Shown: positions 31,760 to 40,726, numbered from the stretch's first letter. The stretch is DNA of 60,679 bases from Acidobacteriaceae bacterium (GCA_020247055.1 JADCJL010000015.1:1-60679), one strand, 5' to 3'. The notes: a model not told the origin generated them from the letters alone. Made by a program: numbers and translations.

Positions 31760-32392
31760 TTAGCGCTGAATGATCCGCTGGATGCGAACCCGGTCAGCGA
31801 GGCAGAGCGCCACGCGGTGGGCGACCGCCCGTTGGCTGCCTTCGTAGAGCGTCTGGGTGATGCGAAGCATGGCCGAGCCCTGAAGGACCACCGCCTCGAT
31901 GGTCTCTTTGGCGAACAGATCGTGCGCCGCCAGCCACGTGAGCAGGGGAGTGCCGCCCACTTTGCGCAGCTCCCGTTCATTCCGGGCCGGCAGCCAAATC
32001 TGCTCTTCGATGACGCGGGCGGCTCCGGCGGTCCACACCCGGCTGAGCATGCCGCAGGTTTGCCCGGCCAGCGGCGGCGGCAGCACGGCGCCTTCGGCCA
32101 GCATCTGCGCCGCGGCCAGCCGTACCACTAGCTTGCTGCCGCACAGTTCATGCGGATCCTGCAAACGCTGGCCCCCGGAGGTCGCCGGGGCGACGAACGT
32201 ACCGGAGCCCACCCGCCGGATGACGCTGCCTTCCTGCTGCAGTTGCGCCACGGCGTGGCGCGCCGTCATGTTGCTCACCCCGAACCGGGCCGCGAGATCG
32301 CGCTCGGAAGGCAGTTTATCGCCCGGTTGGAGTTTGCCGGAGCGAATCTGCTCGGAGATCGCCTGATGAATGCGAAGATATGCGGCCGCCAT
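31760..32392 (-). CDS. GntR-family regulator (HutC/UTRA type)
   Basis: A 210-residue repressor-type protein. The N-terminal winged helix (about 5-70) has the GntR signature GDKLPSERDLAARFGVSNMT followed by AVAQLQQEGSVIRRVGSGTFV. The C-terminal UTRA-like ligand domain (about 85-205) has the LxR...EEQIWLPA pattern and ends in ADRVRIQRII. HutC-type regulators respond to sugars, histidine derivatives or phosphonates. Here it is divergent from a sugar isomerase-like gene across 36 bp that contains a perfect palindrome, so it probably controls that operon and itself. Confidence 0.9.
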   Translation of the reverse strand: MAAAYLRIHQAISEQIRSGKLQPGDKLPSERDLAARFGVSNMTARHAVAQLQQEGSVIRRVGSGTFVAPATSGGQRLQDPHELCGSKLVVRLAAAQMLAEGAVLPPPLAGQTCGMLSRVWTAGAARVIEEQIWLPARNERELRKVGGTPLLTWLAAHDLFAKETIEAVVLQGSAMLRITQTLYEGSQRAVAHRVALCLADRVRIQRIIQR

Positions 32393-32401
32393 GAGGAAAG
32401 T

Positions 32402-32416
32402 GCTATAGAGTATAGC
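32402..32416. promoter_or_regulatory. Candidate GntR operator
   Basis: GCTATA-GAG-TATAGC is a perfect 6+3+6 palindrome in the middle of the 36-bp region between the divergent GntR and TIM-barrel genes, 10 bp from the GntR start codon and 12 bp from the other. Size, spacing and the shared TATA core suit a GntR dimer site. Assignment is by position and symmetry. Confidence 0.6.
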
Positions 32417-32428
32417 TAATTACGCGCC

Positions 32429-33319
32429 ATGCACACCCTGCCTCTTCTCCTTCATTCGGTCAGTTATTCGGGCTCCTGGGGGCAGACGGCCCTTACCGTC
32501 GAGCAGGTCGCCAACAAGGCCGCTGCTTTTTGTTTTGACGGCGTGATGCTGATGGCCAAGCGGCCCCACCTCAGTCCGCTCGACTGGGACGCGGCGCGCC
32601 GGCGGCAGCTGCGCGACCATCTGGCCGCCGCCGGCCTGCGTCATAACGTGCTGGCCGGTTACACGAACTTCACCGCCGACCTCGAACACGCCGAGATCCC
32701 CCAGCGCGAGATGCAGATTTATTACGTCGAGGCGCTGGCGCAACTCGGCGCCGATCTCGGCGCTCCCGCCGTTCGCATCTTTACGGGCTACGAACATCCC
32801 GCCGCCTCCTTTTCCGCCCAATGGCGGATGATTGCCGATGCCCTCGGCGAATGCGCCCACCGCGCCGGCCGCCTCGGCGTTACGCTCCTGCTGCAGAACC
32901 ACCACGATGTCGCCGCCGGCTGGGAGAGCTTTCGCGATCTGCTGGCCGAGGTCAACCACCCGAGCTTGAAGGCCGGCTTCGACGCCTGGGCTCCCGCGCT
33001 GCACGGCGATGACCTCGCCGCCGCGGCCACGGCCCTCGCCCCCTGGATGGCCCACACCACCGTTGCCGACTACGTCCGCCGCCCCCGCCATCGCTATGAG
33101 CCGGCCCTAGTCAACTATGTCCCGGCCACCCCCTATGTGCAGGCCGTGCCGTTTGGCGAAGGCTTCATCGACTACCGCGCCTTCTTCAGCGCCGCCGTCG
33201 AGGGCGGGTACAATGGAGGGGTGGCTTACGAGATGTGTTCACCGCTGCTCGGCGGCGGCGCGGAAGACAATCTGGACCGCTACGCCCGTGCCTTTGTCGC
33301 CTGGATGCGCGCTCGATGA
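32429..33319 (+). CDS. Sugar phosphate isomerase/epimerase-like TIM barrel
   Basis: A 296-residue xylose-isomerase-like barrel (AP_endonuc_2 family). It has a first strand with LLLHSVSYSG, LLLQNHHDVAAG in place of the more common E-N-H metal strand, KAGFDAWAPAL with Asp, MAHTTVADY with His, and VAYEMCSPL with Glu. These give most of a divalent-metal site, with Gln replacing the first Glu. A related subset of the family carries the same QNHHD phrase, so the change is probably native to that subset. Substrate unknown, likely a keto-sugar or polyol. The stop overlaps the antiporter start as ATGA. Confidence 0.85.
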   Translation: MHTLPLLLHSVSYSGSWGQTALTVEQVANKAAAFCFDGVMLMAKRPHLSPLDWDAARRRQLRDHLAAAGLRHNVLAGYTNFTADLEHAEIPQREMQIYYVEALAQLGADLGAPAVRIFTGYEHPAASFSAQWRMIADALGECAHRAGRLGVTLLLQNHHDVAAGWESFRDLLAEVNHPSLKAGFDAWAPALHGDDLAAAATALAPWMAHTTVADYVRRPRHRYEPALVNYVPATPYVQAVPFGEGFIDYRAFFSAAVEGGYNGGVAYEMCSPLLGGGAEDNLDRYARAFVAWMRAR

Positions 33320-34512
33320 GTGAGCACGCCGGCTCCCAACTGCCGCTGGCGATGCTCCTCGTCTTCGGCACGGCGAAAATCCTCGGCGAGATCTCCGAAC
33401 GCCTCGGCTTGCCCAGCATCGTCGGCGAGATTCTGGCCGGGGTGCTGCTCGGCGCCAGCGTTCTGAATTGGGTAGAGCCGGGCCAGATCACGCAGTTCTC
33501 TGACCTCGGCGTCATGTTTCTGCTCTTCCGCGTGGGCCTTGAGGTGAAGGCTTCGGACCTGTTTCAAGTGGGCCGCGTGGCCTCGCTGGTGGCGTTGCTG
33601 GGGGTGTTGCTGCCCTTTGCTATGGGCTATGCGATTTATATCTACACGGGTTCCAATCAGATCGAGGCGCTCTTTGTCGGCGCCGCGATGGTAGCGACCT
33701 CCGTCGGCATTACCGCCCAGGTACTCGCCGCCAAGGGTCTGCTCAACGTGCGGGCCAGCCGCATCATTCTGGCCGCCGCCGTGATCGACGACATCCTCGG
33801 CCTGATCGTTCTGGCGATCGTTTCGAGCATGGCGCGGGGCACTTTCGACGTCCTGCAATTGACCACCACCGCCGGCCTCTCCATCGGCTTTACTCTCTTT
33901 GTGCTGAGCTTCGGCAGCCGGACCATGGGCCGTGTGCTGCCCGGTATCGACCGGCGCCTGCGCGGCGGCGAGTCGCAGTTTTCGCTCGCGATGATTCTTC
34001 TGTTCGCACTCGCCGTCTTTGCCAGCTATGCCGGTGTGGCGGCCATCATCGGAGCCTTCCTGGCCGGCGTGGCGCTCGCGGAATCGGTCTCGCATCGCGT
34101 GCAGGATCTGGCGCAGGGCGTTACCGAACTCCTCGTGCCCTTCTTCCTCGCCGGCATTGGCCTCGCGCTGGACGTCAACGTTCTGCGGGATCCCCGTACG
34201 CTGACCCTGGCCGCGGTCATCACCGTGGCGGCGATTGTCTCAAAGCTCCTCGGCTGCGGCCTCGGCGCCCTGTCGCTCGGCTGGCCGGATGCGCGCCGCA
34301 TCGGCGCCGGCATGGTGCCGCGCGGGGAAGTCGGTATGGTCGTGGCGCAGTTGGGCGCCGCGATGGGGATTGTGAGCAAGGCGACATATGGCGTTGTCGT
34401 GGTGATGGCCGTGATGACCACCGTCGTCGCCCCGGTCCTGCTCGCCGTGACGTTCCGGTCGCTGGCGCAAATGCCGGCCGATCCGGATGAATCGCCCATC
34501 CGGATCGAGTAG
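33316..34512 (+). CDS. CPA2-family cation/proton antiporter
   Basis: A 398-residue membrane protein with about 12-13 hydrophobic helices. It has early ISERLGLPSIVGEILAGVLLG, the unwound-helix motif ATSVGITAQVL, and the paired acidic residues AAVIDDILGLIVL that bind Na+/H+ in NapA-type antiporters. Later come FLAGVALAES and GMVPRGEVGMVVAQLG. There are no RCK/TrkA domains. It probably exchanges Na+ or K+ for H+. Its start lies inside the preceding stop codon (ATGA), so it is translated with the sugar isomerase-like gene, an unusual pairing. It could move a charged sugar product, but that is a guess. Confidence 0.92.
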   Translation: MSEHAGSQLPLAMLLVFGTAKILGEISERLGLPSIVGEILAGVLLGASVLNWVEPGQITQFSDLGVMFLLFRVGLEVKASDLFQVGRVASLVALLGVLLPFAMGYAIYIYTGSNQIEALFVGAAMVATSVGITAQVLAAKGLLNVRASRIILAAAVIDDILGLIVLAIVSSMARGTFDVLQLTTTAGLSIGFTLFVLSFGSRTMGRVLPGIDRRLRGGESQFSLAMILLFALAVFASYAGVAAIIGAFLAGVALAESVSHRVQDLAQGVTELLVPFFLAGIGLALDVNVLRDPRTLTLAAVITVAAIVSKLLGCGLGALSLGWPDARRIGAGMVPRGEVGMVVAQLGAAMGIVSKATYGVVVVMAVMTTVVAPVLLAVTFRSLAQMPADPDESPIRIE

Positions 34513-34959
34513 GGGCGATTGGGCCCGCAGGAGATCCCGGCGATTGCTCCGGTACCGGTCATTCACCATGTGCAGCATCATGCCTCCGCGCACCGCCTCA
34601 AACCCGATGAGGTAGTTGGTGGCCTCCTGGCCCGGCGGCTCCCGGGTCAGCCGGCTGCCGTGCAACCGGTACTTACCGGCCTCGGCGTCCGAGGTCTGCC
34701 GCGCGACTCATACCGTCCCTTGGCGAACGAGATATCGACAGAGGCCGCCGCTCCGGCGTGCCGGCCAGCCGCGGAAAGACGGCCTGATTGCGCGAAAAGG
34801 CCACCACCACCTGTCACGAGCCATTCTGCGCCCCGGGGCCCCAGCATATTCGAGACCTTTACCCGCATCTCTCCCTGGCTGCGCATGGCAAGGGGGATCC
34901 GGATCGAGTGGTAAAGGCGCACCGCCATGGGGCCCGTGCCAAACTCTTAGAATTAGTCT
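34513..34959. other. Intergenic region with a broken minus-strand frame
   Basis: No intact gene. On the minus strand, 34928-34647 (beginning MAVRLYHSIRIPLAM) is open, and a protein-like stretch in another frame (AEAGKYRLHGSRLT, NYLIGFEAVRGG) follows at about 34700-34570. Joining them would need a frameshift. They may be the remains of a small lipocalin-like protein. No promoter or terminator is convincing. Confidence 0.35.
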
Positions 34960-35664
34960 GTGCTTGCCGAACTCGCATCGCTCACCCTGCTTGGCGTAAC
35001 CCACCTCGCCGGCCCCACCCACCACGTGCAGGGCATCGACGTCGAAGGCGACTTTCTCTGGGTCTCGGCCGTCGAAAAGGCGACCCACAAAGGCTACCTC
35101 TCCCGGTTCAATTGGAAGACCGGTCAGCGTCTCGCCACGGTCGAAGTGCAGGACGGCGATCGCTACCACCCCGGCGGCCTCCAACTGGCCGGCGATTCGC
35201 TCTGGGTGCCCGTCGCCGAGTATCGCCGAGAGTCGAGCGCCTGGGTGCAGAAACGCAACAAAATTTCCCTCGCGCTCGAAGCCCAGTTCGCCGTACCGGA
35301 TCACATCGGCTGCGTGGCCATCGCCAACGGCGTGCTCTGGGGCGGCAACTGGGACTCGCGCCTGCTCTACCGCTGGCGCCCCGACGGAACCCTGCTCGAC
35401 CGGCGGCCCAACCCCACCGGCACCGGCTTCCAGGATCTCAAAGCCACCGGCGGCCGCCTCGTCGGCAACGGCGTCAAGAGCCGCACGGCCGGGGTCATCG
35501 AGTGGCTCGACCCGGAAACTCTCGCCGTCGAAAAGTCCATCACCACGGGCCTTACCGACCGCGGCGTCCGCTTCTCGAACGAGGGCATGGCCATCCGCGA
35601 TGGCGTTCTCTATCTCCTCCCCGAGGACGATCCCAGCCGTCTGTTCCGCTACCGCCTGCCTTGA
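34960..35664 (+). CDS. DUF6454-family beta-propeller-like protein
   Basis: A 234-residue protein resembling DUF6454. The order THHVQGID, FLWVSAVEK, YHPGGLQLAGDSLWVPVAEYR, DHIGCVA, LWGGNWDSRLLYRW and ITTGLTDRGVRFSNEGMA suggests four or five propeller-like blades with repeated LW.. strands. No enzymatic residues are known for the family. The start codon is GTG without a good SD, and the N-terminus (LAELASLTLLGVTHLAG) is only weakly hydrophobic, so export is uncertain. It precedes the sulfatase by 15 nt and is probably in the same operon. Confidence 0.75.
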   Translation: MLAELASLTLLGVTHLAGPTHHVQGIDVEGDFLWVSAVEKATHKGYLSRFNWKTGQRLATVEVQDGDRYHPGGLQLAGDSLWVPVAEYRRESSAWVQKRNKISLALEAQFAVPDHIGCVAIANGVLWGGNWDSRLLYRWRPDGTLLDRRPNPTGTGFQDLKATGGRLVGNGVKSRTAGVIEWLDPETLAVEKSITTGLTDRGVRFSNEGMAIRDGVLYLLPEDDPSRLFRYRLP

Positions 35665-35679
35665 TATGCTGGCGAGGCA

Positions 35680-37323
35680 ATGCTGAATCGCCGCCAATTC
35701 CTCGCCGCCGCCTCTGTTGGTGCAGCGGCCGCCCCCCGCTCCCGGCCCAACATCATCGTCATCATTACCGACGACCAGGGCTACGGCGATCTTTCCCTGC
35801 ATGGCAACCGCGACCTCGCCACGCCCCACATGGACGCCATCGCCAACCGGGGCGCGCAGTTCACCCAGTTTCAGGTCTGCCCCGTCTGCGCCCCCACCCG
35901 CGCCGGACTGCTCACCGGCCGCTACAACTATCGCACCGGCGTCGTCGACACCTACCTCGGCCGCGCCCTCATGGACACGAAAGAGGTCACCATCGCCGAA
36001 GCGCTCCAGTCCGCCGGCTACCGCACGGCAATCTTCGGCAAATGGCACCTCGGCGACAACTACCCCCTCCGCCCCGGCGACCAGGGATTCGCGGAGGCCC
36101 TCGTCATCAACGGCGGCGGCCTCGCCCAGCCCGGCGACCCGCCGCCCGGCCAGTCTTACTTCAACCCTGTCCTCCGCCGCAACGGCAAATACGAAAAGTC
36201 CGCCGGCTACTGCACCGATATCTTCTTCCGCGAAACGATCGAGTTCATCGAAAAGAACAAAACGAAGCCATTCTTCATCTACCTCCCGACCAACGCCCCG
36301 CACACCCCGCTGCAGATCGACGAGAAGTACAGCCAGCCCTACAAAGCCAAGGGCCTCGATGACGTCACGGCCAAGATCTACGGCATGCTCCAGAACGTCG
36401 ACGAGAACATCGGAAAGCTGCAGGAACAGCTGACGCGGCTCCAACTGCGCGACAACACCATCGTCGTCTTCCTCAGCGACAACGGCCCCCAGCAGCCCCG
36501 CTTCAACGGCGGCATGCGCGGCCTGAAGACCACCGTCTATCAGGGCGGCATCCGCGTACCCTGCTTCCTGCAGCGGCCCGCCCGCGTCAAGCCCGGCCTC
36601 AAGATCGATCGCATCGCCTCCCACCTCGACCTGCTGCCCACCCTGCTCGCCGCCGCCGGCGTCCCGCTGCCCAAAGTACCGCTCGATGGCCGCAGCCTGC
36701 TGCCCCTGCTCGAAAGCAAGTCCGCCGGCTGGAAGGACCGCAGCATTCATACGCAGTGGCACCGCGGCGACGCGCCGGAGCTGTTCCGCTCCCATGCCGT
36801 CCGCACGCAGCGCTGGAAACTCGTCAACGGCGTCGAACTCTACGATATGGACGCCGACCCGGCTGAAGCCAACAACGTCGCCGCCCGGCATCCCGACGTC
36901 GTGGCCCGTCTGCGGGGCGAGACCGAAGCGTGGTTCCGCAGCGTAGCGGCCTCGCGCGGCGGCTACGCCCCGCCCCGTCTCGCCATTGGCTATCCCGGCG
37001 AGAACCCGACGCTGCTGACGAGGCAGGATTGGCGCGGGCCCCGCGCCAGCTGGGAAGCCAAGGGCATCGGCTATTGGGAGGTGGAAGTGCTTCGCGCGGC
37101 CTCCTACGATGTCGACCTGCTCTTTGCCCCCGCCGCCGCCGCCGGCACGGCGGTCTTCAAGCTCGGCAACCTCGAGCAGTCCGCCCCGTTCGCCGCCGGC
37201 GCTCGTACGGTCCGCTTCTCCGGCCTGCGCCTGCCTGTCGGCCCGGGGCGCCTCGAACCCGTGCTGCGGATCAACGGCGAAGAGCTCGGCGTGCAGTACG
37301 TCGAGATCAAGCAGGTAACCTAG
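35680..37323 (+). CDS. Tat-exported sulfatase (FGly type)
   Basis: A 547-residue arylsulfatase-family enzyme that hydrolyses sulfate esters. It has a twin-arginine signal (NRRQFLAAASVGAAAA), then PNIIVIITDDQGYGD with metal ligands Asp31-Asp32, and the formylglycine motif CAPTRAGLLTGR with Cys70 as the residue to be converted. Further landmarks are FGKWHLGD, PFFIYLPTNAPHTP, FLSDNGPQ and WKLVNG. A C-terminal beta domain of about 120 residues (from about 425) is extra and may bind carbohydrate. Likely acts on sulfated polysaccharide or another sulfate ester in the periplasm. A formylglycine-generating enzyme is not seen in the window. Confidence 0.93.
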   Translation: MLNRRQFLAAASVGAAAAPRSRPNIIVIITDDQGYGDLSLHGNRDLATPHMDAIANRGAQFTQFQVCPVCAPTRAGLLTGRYNYRTGVVDTYLGRALMDTKEVTIAEALQSAGYRTAIFGKWHLGDNYPLRPGDQGFAEALVINGGGLAQPGDPPPGQSYFNPVLRRNGKYEKSAGYCTDIFFRETIEFIEKNKTKPFFIYLPTNAPHTPLQIDEKYSQPYKAKGLDDVTAKIYGMLQNVDENIGKLQEQLTRLQLRDNTIVVFLSDNGPQQPRFNGGMRGLKTTVYQGGIRVPCFLQRPARVKPGLKIDRIASHLDLLPTLLAAAGVPLPKVPLDGRSLLPLLESKSAGWKDRSIHTQWHRGDAPELFRSHAVRTQRWKLVNGVELYDMDADPAEANNVAARHPDVVARLRGETEAWFRSVAASRGGYAPPRLAIGYPGENPTLLTRQDWRGPRASWEAKGIGYWEVEVLRAASYDVDLLFAPAAAAGTAVFKLGNLEQSAPFAAGARTVRFSGLRLPVGPGRLEPVLRINGEELGVQYVEIKQVT

Positions 37324-37336
37324 GAGTTCAAACCCT

Positions 37337-38038
37337 ATGCTCTCTCTTAACCTCGACGGTAAGGTCGTCATTATCACCGGCGCGAGCGGCGGCCTCGGCA
37401 TCCCGGTGACGAAAGCATTTCTTGAAGCCGGCGCCCGCGTCGTGGGGGTCGATCGTGTGCCGCGCTCAAAGAGCCCGGAGCACCCGGCCCTAACCCACGT
37501 CGCCGTCGCCCTCGAAGACTTCGCCGCCGTCGAAGAGCTCGTCAAAGATACGATGCTCCTGCACGGCCGCATCGACGCCGTCGTGCATCTGGTCGGGGGC
37601 TTTGCCGGCGGGCTGCGCCTCGAACAGACAAGCGACGAGACCTGGGACAAGATGTTCGCCGTCAATCTCCGCCCGGCCATCCATCTGGCCCGCGCCGTGC
37701 TGCCCGTCATGCGCGCCGCCAAACGGGGCGCGTTCCTGGCCATCGGCAGCCCAGCCGCCCTCGAAGCGGTGCCGACCCTCGGCGCCTATGCCGCCGCCAA
37801 AGCCGCGCTGATCTCGCTCATCAAAACCATCGCCGTCGAAAACCGCGACGCCCGCATTCGCGCCAACATCGTCGCCCCCGGCACCATGGACACCCACGCC
37901 AACCGCACCGCCATGCCCGACTACGACTCCACCCGCTGGGTGCAGCCTGCCAACGTCGCCAGCCTCCTCGTCTGGCTGGCCAGCGACGCCGGCGCCGAAA
38001 TCACCGGCGCCGTACTCCCGCTCCCCGGAAGAGAATAG
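37337..38038 (+). CDS. Short-chain dehydrogenase/reductase
   Basis: A 233-residue classical SDR. It has the TGASGGLG cofactor motif (14-21), Asn110 in FAVNLRP, Ser138 in IGSPAAL, and the catalytic Tyr151 and Lys155 in YAAAK. The acidic Asp39 after the second strand (VVGVD) favours NAD+ over NADP+. It would oxidise or reduce a hydroxyl or keto group, substrate unknown. TAGGAG, spanning the sulfatase stop, serves as SD 10 nt before the ATG. It is co-oriented and 12 nt from the next gene, so it belongs to a cluster with sulfatase and the hydrolase fusion. Confidence 0.9.
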   Translation: MLSLNLDGKVVIITGASGGLGIPVTKAFLEAGARVVGVDRVPRSKSPEHPALTHVAVALEDFAAVEELVKDTMLLHGRIDAVVHLVGGFAGGLRLEQTSDETWDKMFAVNLRPAIHLARAVLPVMRAAKRGAFLAIGSPAALEAVPTLGAYAAAKAALISLIKTIAVENRDARIRANIVAPGTMDTHANRTAMPDYDSTRWVQPANVASLLVWLASDAGAEITGAVLPLPGRE

Positions 38039-38050
38039 TTCTTCATCCCT

Positions 38051-40726
38051 ATGCGTTTCCTGCTTCTGTTCGCCGCCCTGCCGCTACTTGCCGCCGAGCT
38101 GCGCGTGATGACCTTCAACGTGCGCTACCCCAATCCCGGCGATGGCCCGGATATCTGGGAGAACCGGCGCGACCTCCTCGTCGACACCATCCGCGATGCC
38201 GCCCCCGACGTCATGGGCACGCAGGAGCTCTTCTACACCCAGGGTCAGTACATCGCCGAAAAGCTCCCGGGCTACGCCTGGTTCGGCCTCAGCCGCCGCG
38301 GCAATAAAGAGGACGAGCACATGGGCGTCTTCTACAAAACCTCGCGCCTGCGCCTCGAGGACTCCGGCAACTTCTGGCTCTCGGAGACGCCCGACGTCCC
38401 CGGCTCAAGCTCCTGGAACATGTCGCTGCCGCGGATGGTCACCTGGGCCATCTTCACCGACCTCGCCACTCGCCAAAAGTTCACTTACTTCAATACCCAC
38501 TTTGCCCACCGCGGCCAGCTCGATGAAGCGGCCCGCGTCGCCTCGGCCAAGCTCATCGCCTCGCGGCTCGGCCTGGCCTCCCCCTTCGTCCTCACCGGCG
38601 ATTTCAACACCGCCCCCGGCAGCGAGGCCTACCGCATTCTCACCGCCACCCTCACCGATGCCAAGTCCGTCGCCGCCGCCACCAGCGGCCCCGAAGGCAC
38701 CTTCCACGGTTTCAAAGGAACCGTCGGCCCCAACCGCATCGACTGGATTCTCTTCCGCGCCCCCCAGTGGAAGGTCAAGCGCGTCGACGCCATCACCCGC
38801 CACCACGCCGGTCGCTACCCCAGCGACCATCTCCCCGTGCTGGCCGTCTTCGACACCGGCGCCGAACCCGCTTTCGACCTCCTGCTCAAAGGCGGCACCG
38901 TCATCGATCCCAAAAACCAGCTCAACGCCGTCCGCGATGTCGCCATCCACAACGGCAAAATCGCCGCCGTCGCCGCCGATATCCCCCGCGCCCAAGCCAA
39001 ACGCGTCGTCGAAGCCCGCGGCCTCTACGTCGTCCCCGGCCTCATCGACCTGCACGCCCACGTCTACACCGGCCCCAACGGGCAGGTGCTCGCCGGCGGC
39101 GATCAATCCGTCCCGGCCGACATGCACAGCTTCCGCGCCGGCGTGACCACCCTGGTCGACGCCGGCAGCTCCGGCTGGCGCAATTTTCCCGACTTCCGCG
39201 ACCGGCTCATCCGCCCCGCCTCCACCCGTGTGCTGGCCTTTCTCAACATCGTCGCCGGCGGCATGGGCGGCCCCAACGAGCAGGACCCGGCCGACTTCGA
39301 TCCGGAAGAAGCCGCCCGCATGGCCGCCGCGAACAAAGATCTGATCGTGGGCATCAAAACCGCCCACTGGATGGCTCCGGACTGGTTTGCCGTCGACCGC
39401 GCCGTGCAGGCCGCCGCCCTCGCCAAGCTGCCTGTGATGGTCGACTTCGGCGTCATCCACATCGAACGGCCGCACCGCGATCTGTTTCTCGATAAGCTCC
39501 GCCCCGGCGATATCTACACGCATATGTACCGGCCCTTTGATCCCGTGCTCGATCAAGACGGCAAGCTGCGGCCGCACTACCGCGCGGCGCGCGAACGCGG
39601 CATTCTCTTTGACGTGGGCCACGGCTCGGGCTCGCTGCTGTTTCAATGGGCCGTCCCCGCCATGCGCCAGGGCTTCGCGCCCGACACGATCTCTACCGAC
39701 CTCCATACGAGCAGCGCCAACGGCGGCATGAAGAACATGCTCGCCACCATGTCGAAATTTCTCAACATGAACATGCCGCTCGTGGACGTGATCCGCGCCT
39801 CCACCTGGGCGCCCGCGCAGGCCATCCGCCGCCCCGCGCTGGGCCATCTCACGGCCGGCGCCGAAGCCGATGTCGCCCTGCTCCGGCTCGACAAAGGCCA
39901 GTACGGCTTCCTCGATGTCGGCGGGTCGAAGATCAGCGGCACGCAGCTGCTCCAATGCGAACTCACCCTCCGCGCCGGGCGTGTCGTCTGGGATCAAAAC
40001 GGCATCGCGGCCGACCCCTGGGAGATGCAGAGGGCGCAGGCGTTCGAGTACAAGCCCGGTCTGAAGCTGACGATGGTGGGTCGCCGCGGCGCGGCCCCGA
40101 AGCCCGCCGTGCTCTGGATTCACGGCGGCGGCTGGACCGGCGGTCGCCCGGAGATGTTCCTGCCCGCCGCCGAGTACAGCGCCGCGCAGGGGGCGATCGG
40201 CTTCACCGTCCAGTACCGCCTTGGCGCGGTGGCGCCGGCCGTGGAAGACGTGGAAGCTGCCCTTGTCTGGATCCGCCAGAACGCGGCCGAGTTGGGTGTG
40301 GACCCGCAGCGCGTTGTCGCGGCCGGAGACAGCGCTGGAGGCCACCTGGCACTGGCGCTGGGAACCGTTACCCGCGAGCGCGCCAACGCCATCCTGGCCT
40401 TCAACCCCATCCCCGATCTCACCGGCAAGTGGGTGGACCGCACGGCCTCGCCCGCCGAGGCCCGCCGCCTGTCGCCGCTGTTTGCCATCGACGCCCGCAC
40501 GCCGCCCGCCCTACTCCTGCACGGGCGCAACGATACCGTCGTACCCTTCACCGAGTCCGAGCGTTTCGCGCGGGCCCACGGGAAAGCGAGGGTGATTCTT
40601 TATCCCGGCTCCCAGCACGCCTTCGTCGTTCCCGGCTACACGGCCACGCCCGCCGAGATCGACCGCGCTCTCACGGACAGCTTCGGCTGGCTGCGCGAGA
40701 TCGGCCTGTTACCACTGCAGCCCTAA
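38051..40726 (+). CDS. Exported three-domain hydrolase fusion (EEP phosphatase - amidohydrolase - alpha/beta hydrolase)
   Basis: A single 891-residue reading frame. After a signal peptide (1-15) comes an endonuclease/exonuclease/phosphatase domain (about 16-275: VMTFNVRY, GTQELF, LTGDFNT, RIDWILF, YPSDHLPV), all catalytic blocks present. Residues about 278-660 are a dihydroorotase/hydantoinase-like amidohydrolase with His335-x-His337 (GLIDLHAHV), a Lys in VGIKTAHW, His in IYTHMYRPF and Asp in STDLHT. Residues about 670-891 are a BD-FAE-like alpha/beta hydrolase with the HGGGW oxyanion motif, nucleophile in GDSAGG (about 761), Asp in GRNDTVVP and His in GSQHAFV. No stop or frameshift separates the parts. 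Its 3' end overlaps the convergent barrel gene by 18 bp. The substrate is unknown, and all three active sites look intact. Confidence 0.88.
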   Translation: MRFLLLFAALPLLAAELRVMTFNVRYPNPGDGPDIWENRRDLLVDTIRDAAPDVMGTQELFYTQGQYIAEKLPGYAWFGLSRRGNKEDEHMGVFYKTSRLRLEDSGNFWLSETPDVPGSSSWNMSLPRMVTWAIFTDLATRQKFTYFNTHFAHRGQLDEAARVASAKLIASRLGLASPFVLTGDFNTAPGSEAYRILTATLTDAKSVAAATSGPEGTFHGFKGTVGPNRIDWILFRAPQWKVKRVDAITRHHAGRYPSDHLPVLAVFDTGAEPAFDLLLKGGTVIDPKNQLNAVRDVAIHNGKIAAVAADIPRAQAKRVVEARGLYVVPGLIDLHAHVYTGPNGQVLAGGDQSVPADMHSFRAGVTTLVDAGSSGWRNFPDFRDRLIRPASTRVLAFLNIVAGGMGGPNEQDPADFDPEEAARMAAANKDLIVGIKTAHWMAPDWFAVDRAVQAAALAKLPVMVDFGVIHIERPHRDLFLDKLRPGDIYTHMYRPFDPVLDQDGKLRPHYRAARERGILFDVGHGSGSLLFQWAVPAMRQGFAPDTISTDLHTSSANGGMKNMLATMSKFLNMNMPLVDVIRASTWAPAQAIRRPALGHLTAGAEADVALLRLDKGQYGFLDVGGSKISGTQLLQCELTLRAGRVVWDQNGIAADPWEMQRAQAFEYKPGLKLTMVGRRGAAPKPAVLWIHGGGWTGGRPEMFLPAAEYSAAQGAIGFTVQYRLGAVAPAVEDVEAALVWIRQNAAELGVDPQRVVAAGDSAGGHLALALGTVTRERANAILAFNPIPDLTGKWVDRTASPAEARRLSPLFAIDARTPPALLLHGRNDTVVPFTESERFARAHGKARVILYPGSQHAFVVPGYTATPAEIDRALTDSFGWLREIGLLPLQP

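Noticed and set aside
34708-37743. Very long minus-strand open frame (1011 codons)
   Set aside because: Antisense to the DUF6454 and sulfatase genes, which carry clear motifs and starts. Low-complexity composition and no domain.
38405-40345. Long minus-strand open frame (646 codons)
   Set aside because: Complementary to the three-domain hydrolase fusion. Gly/Asp-rich shadow without family features.
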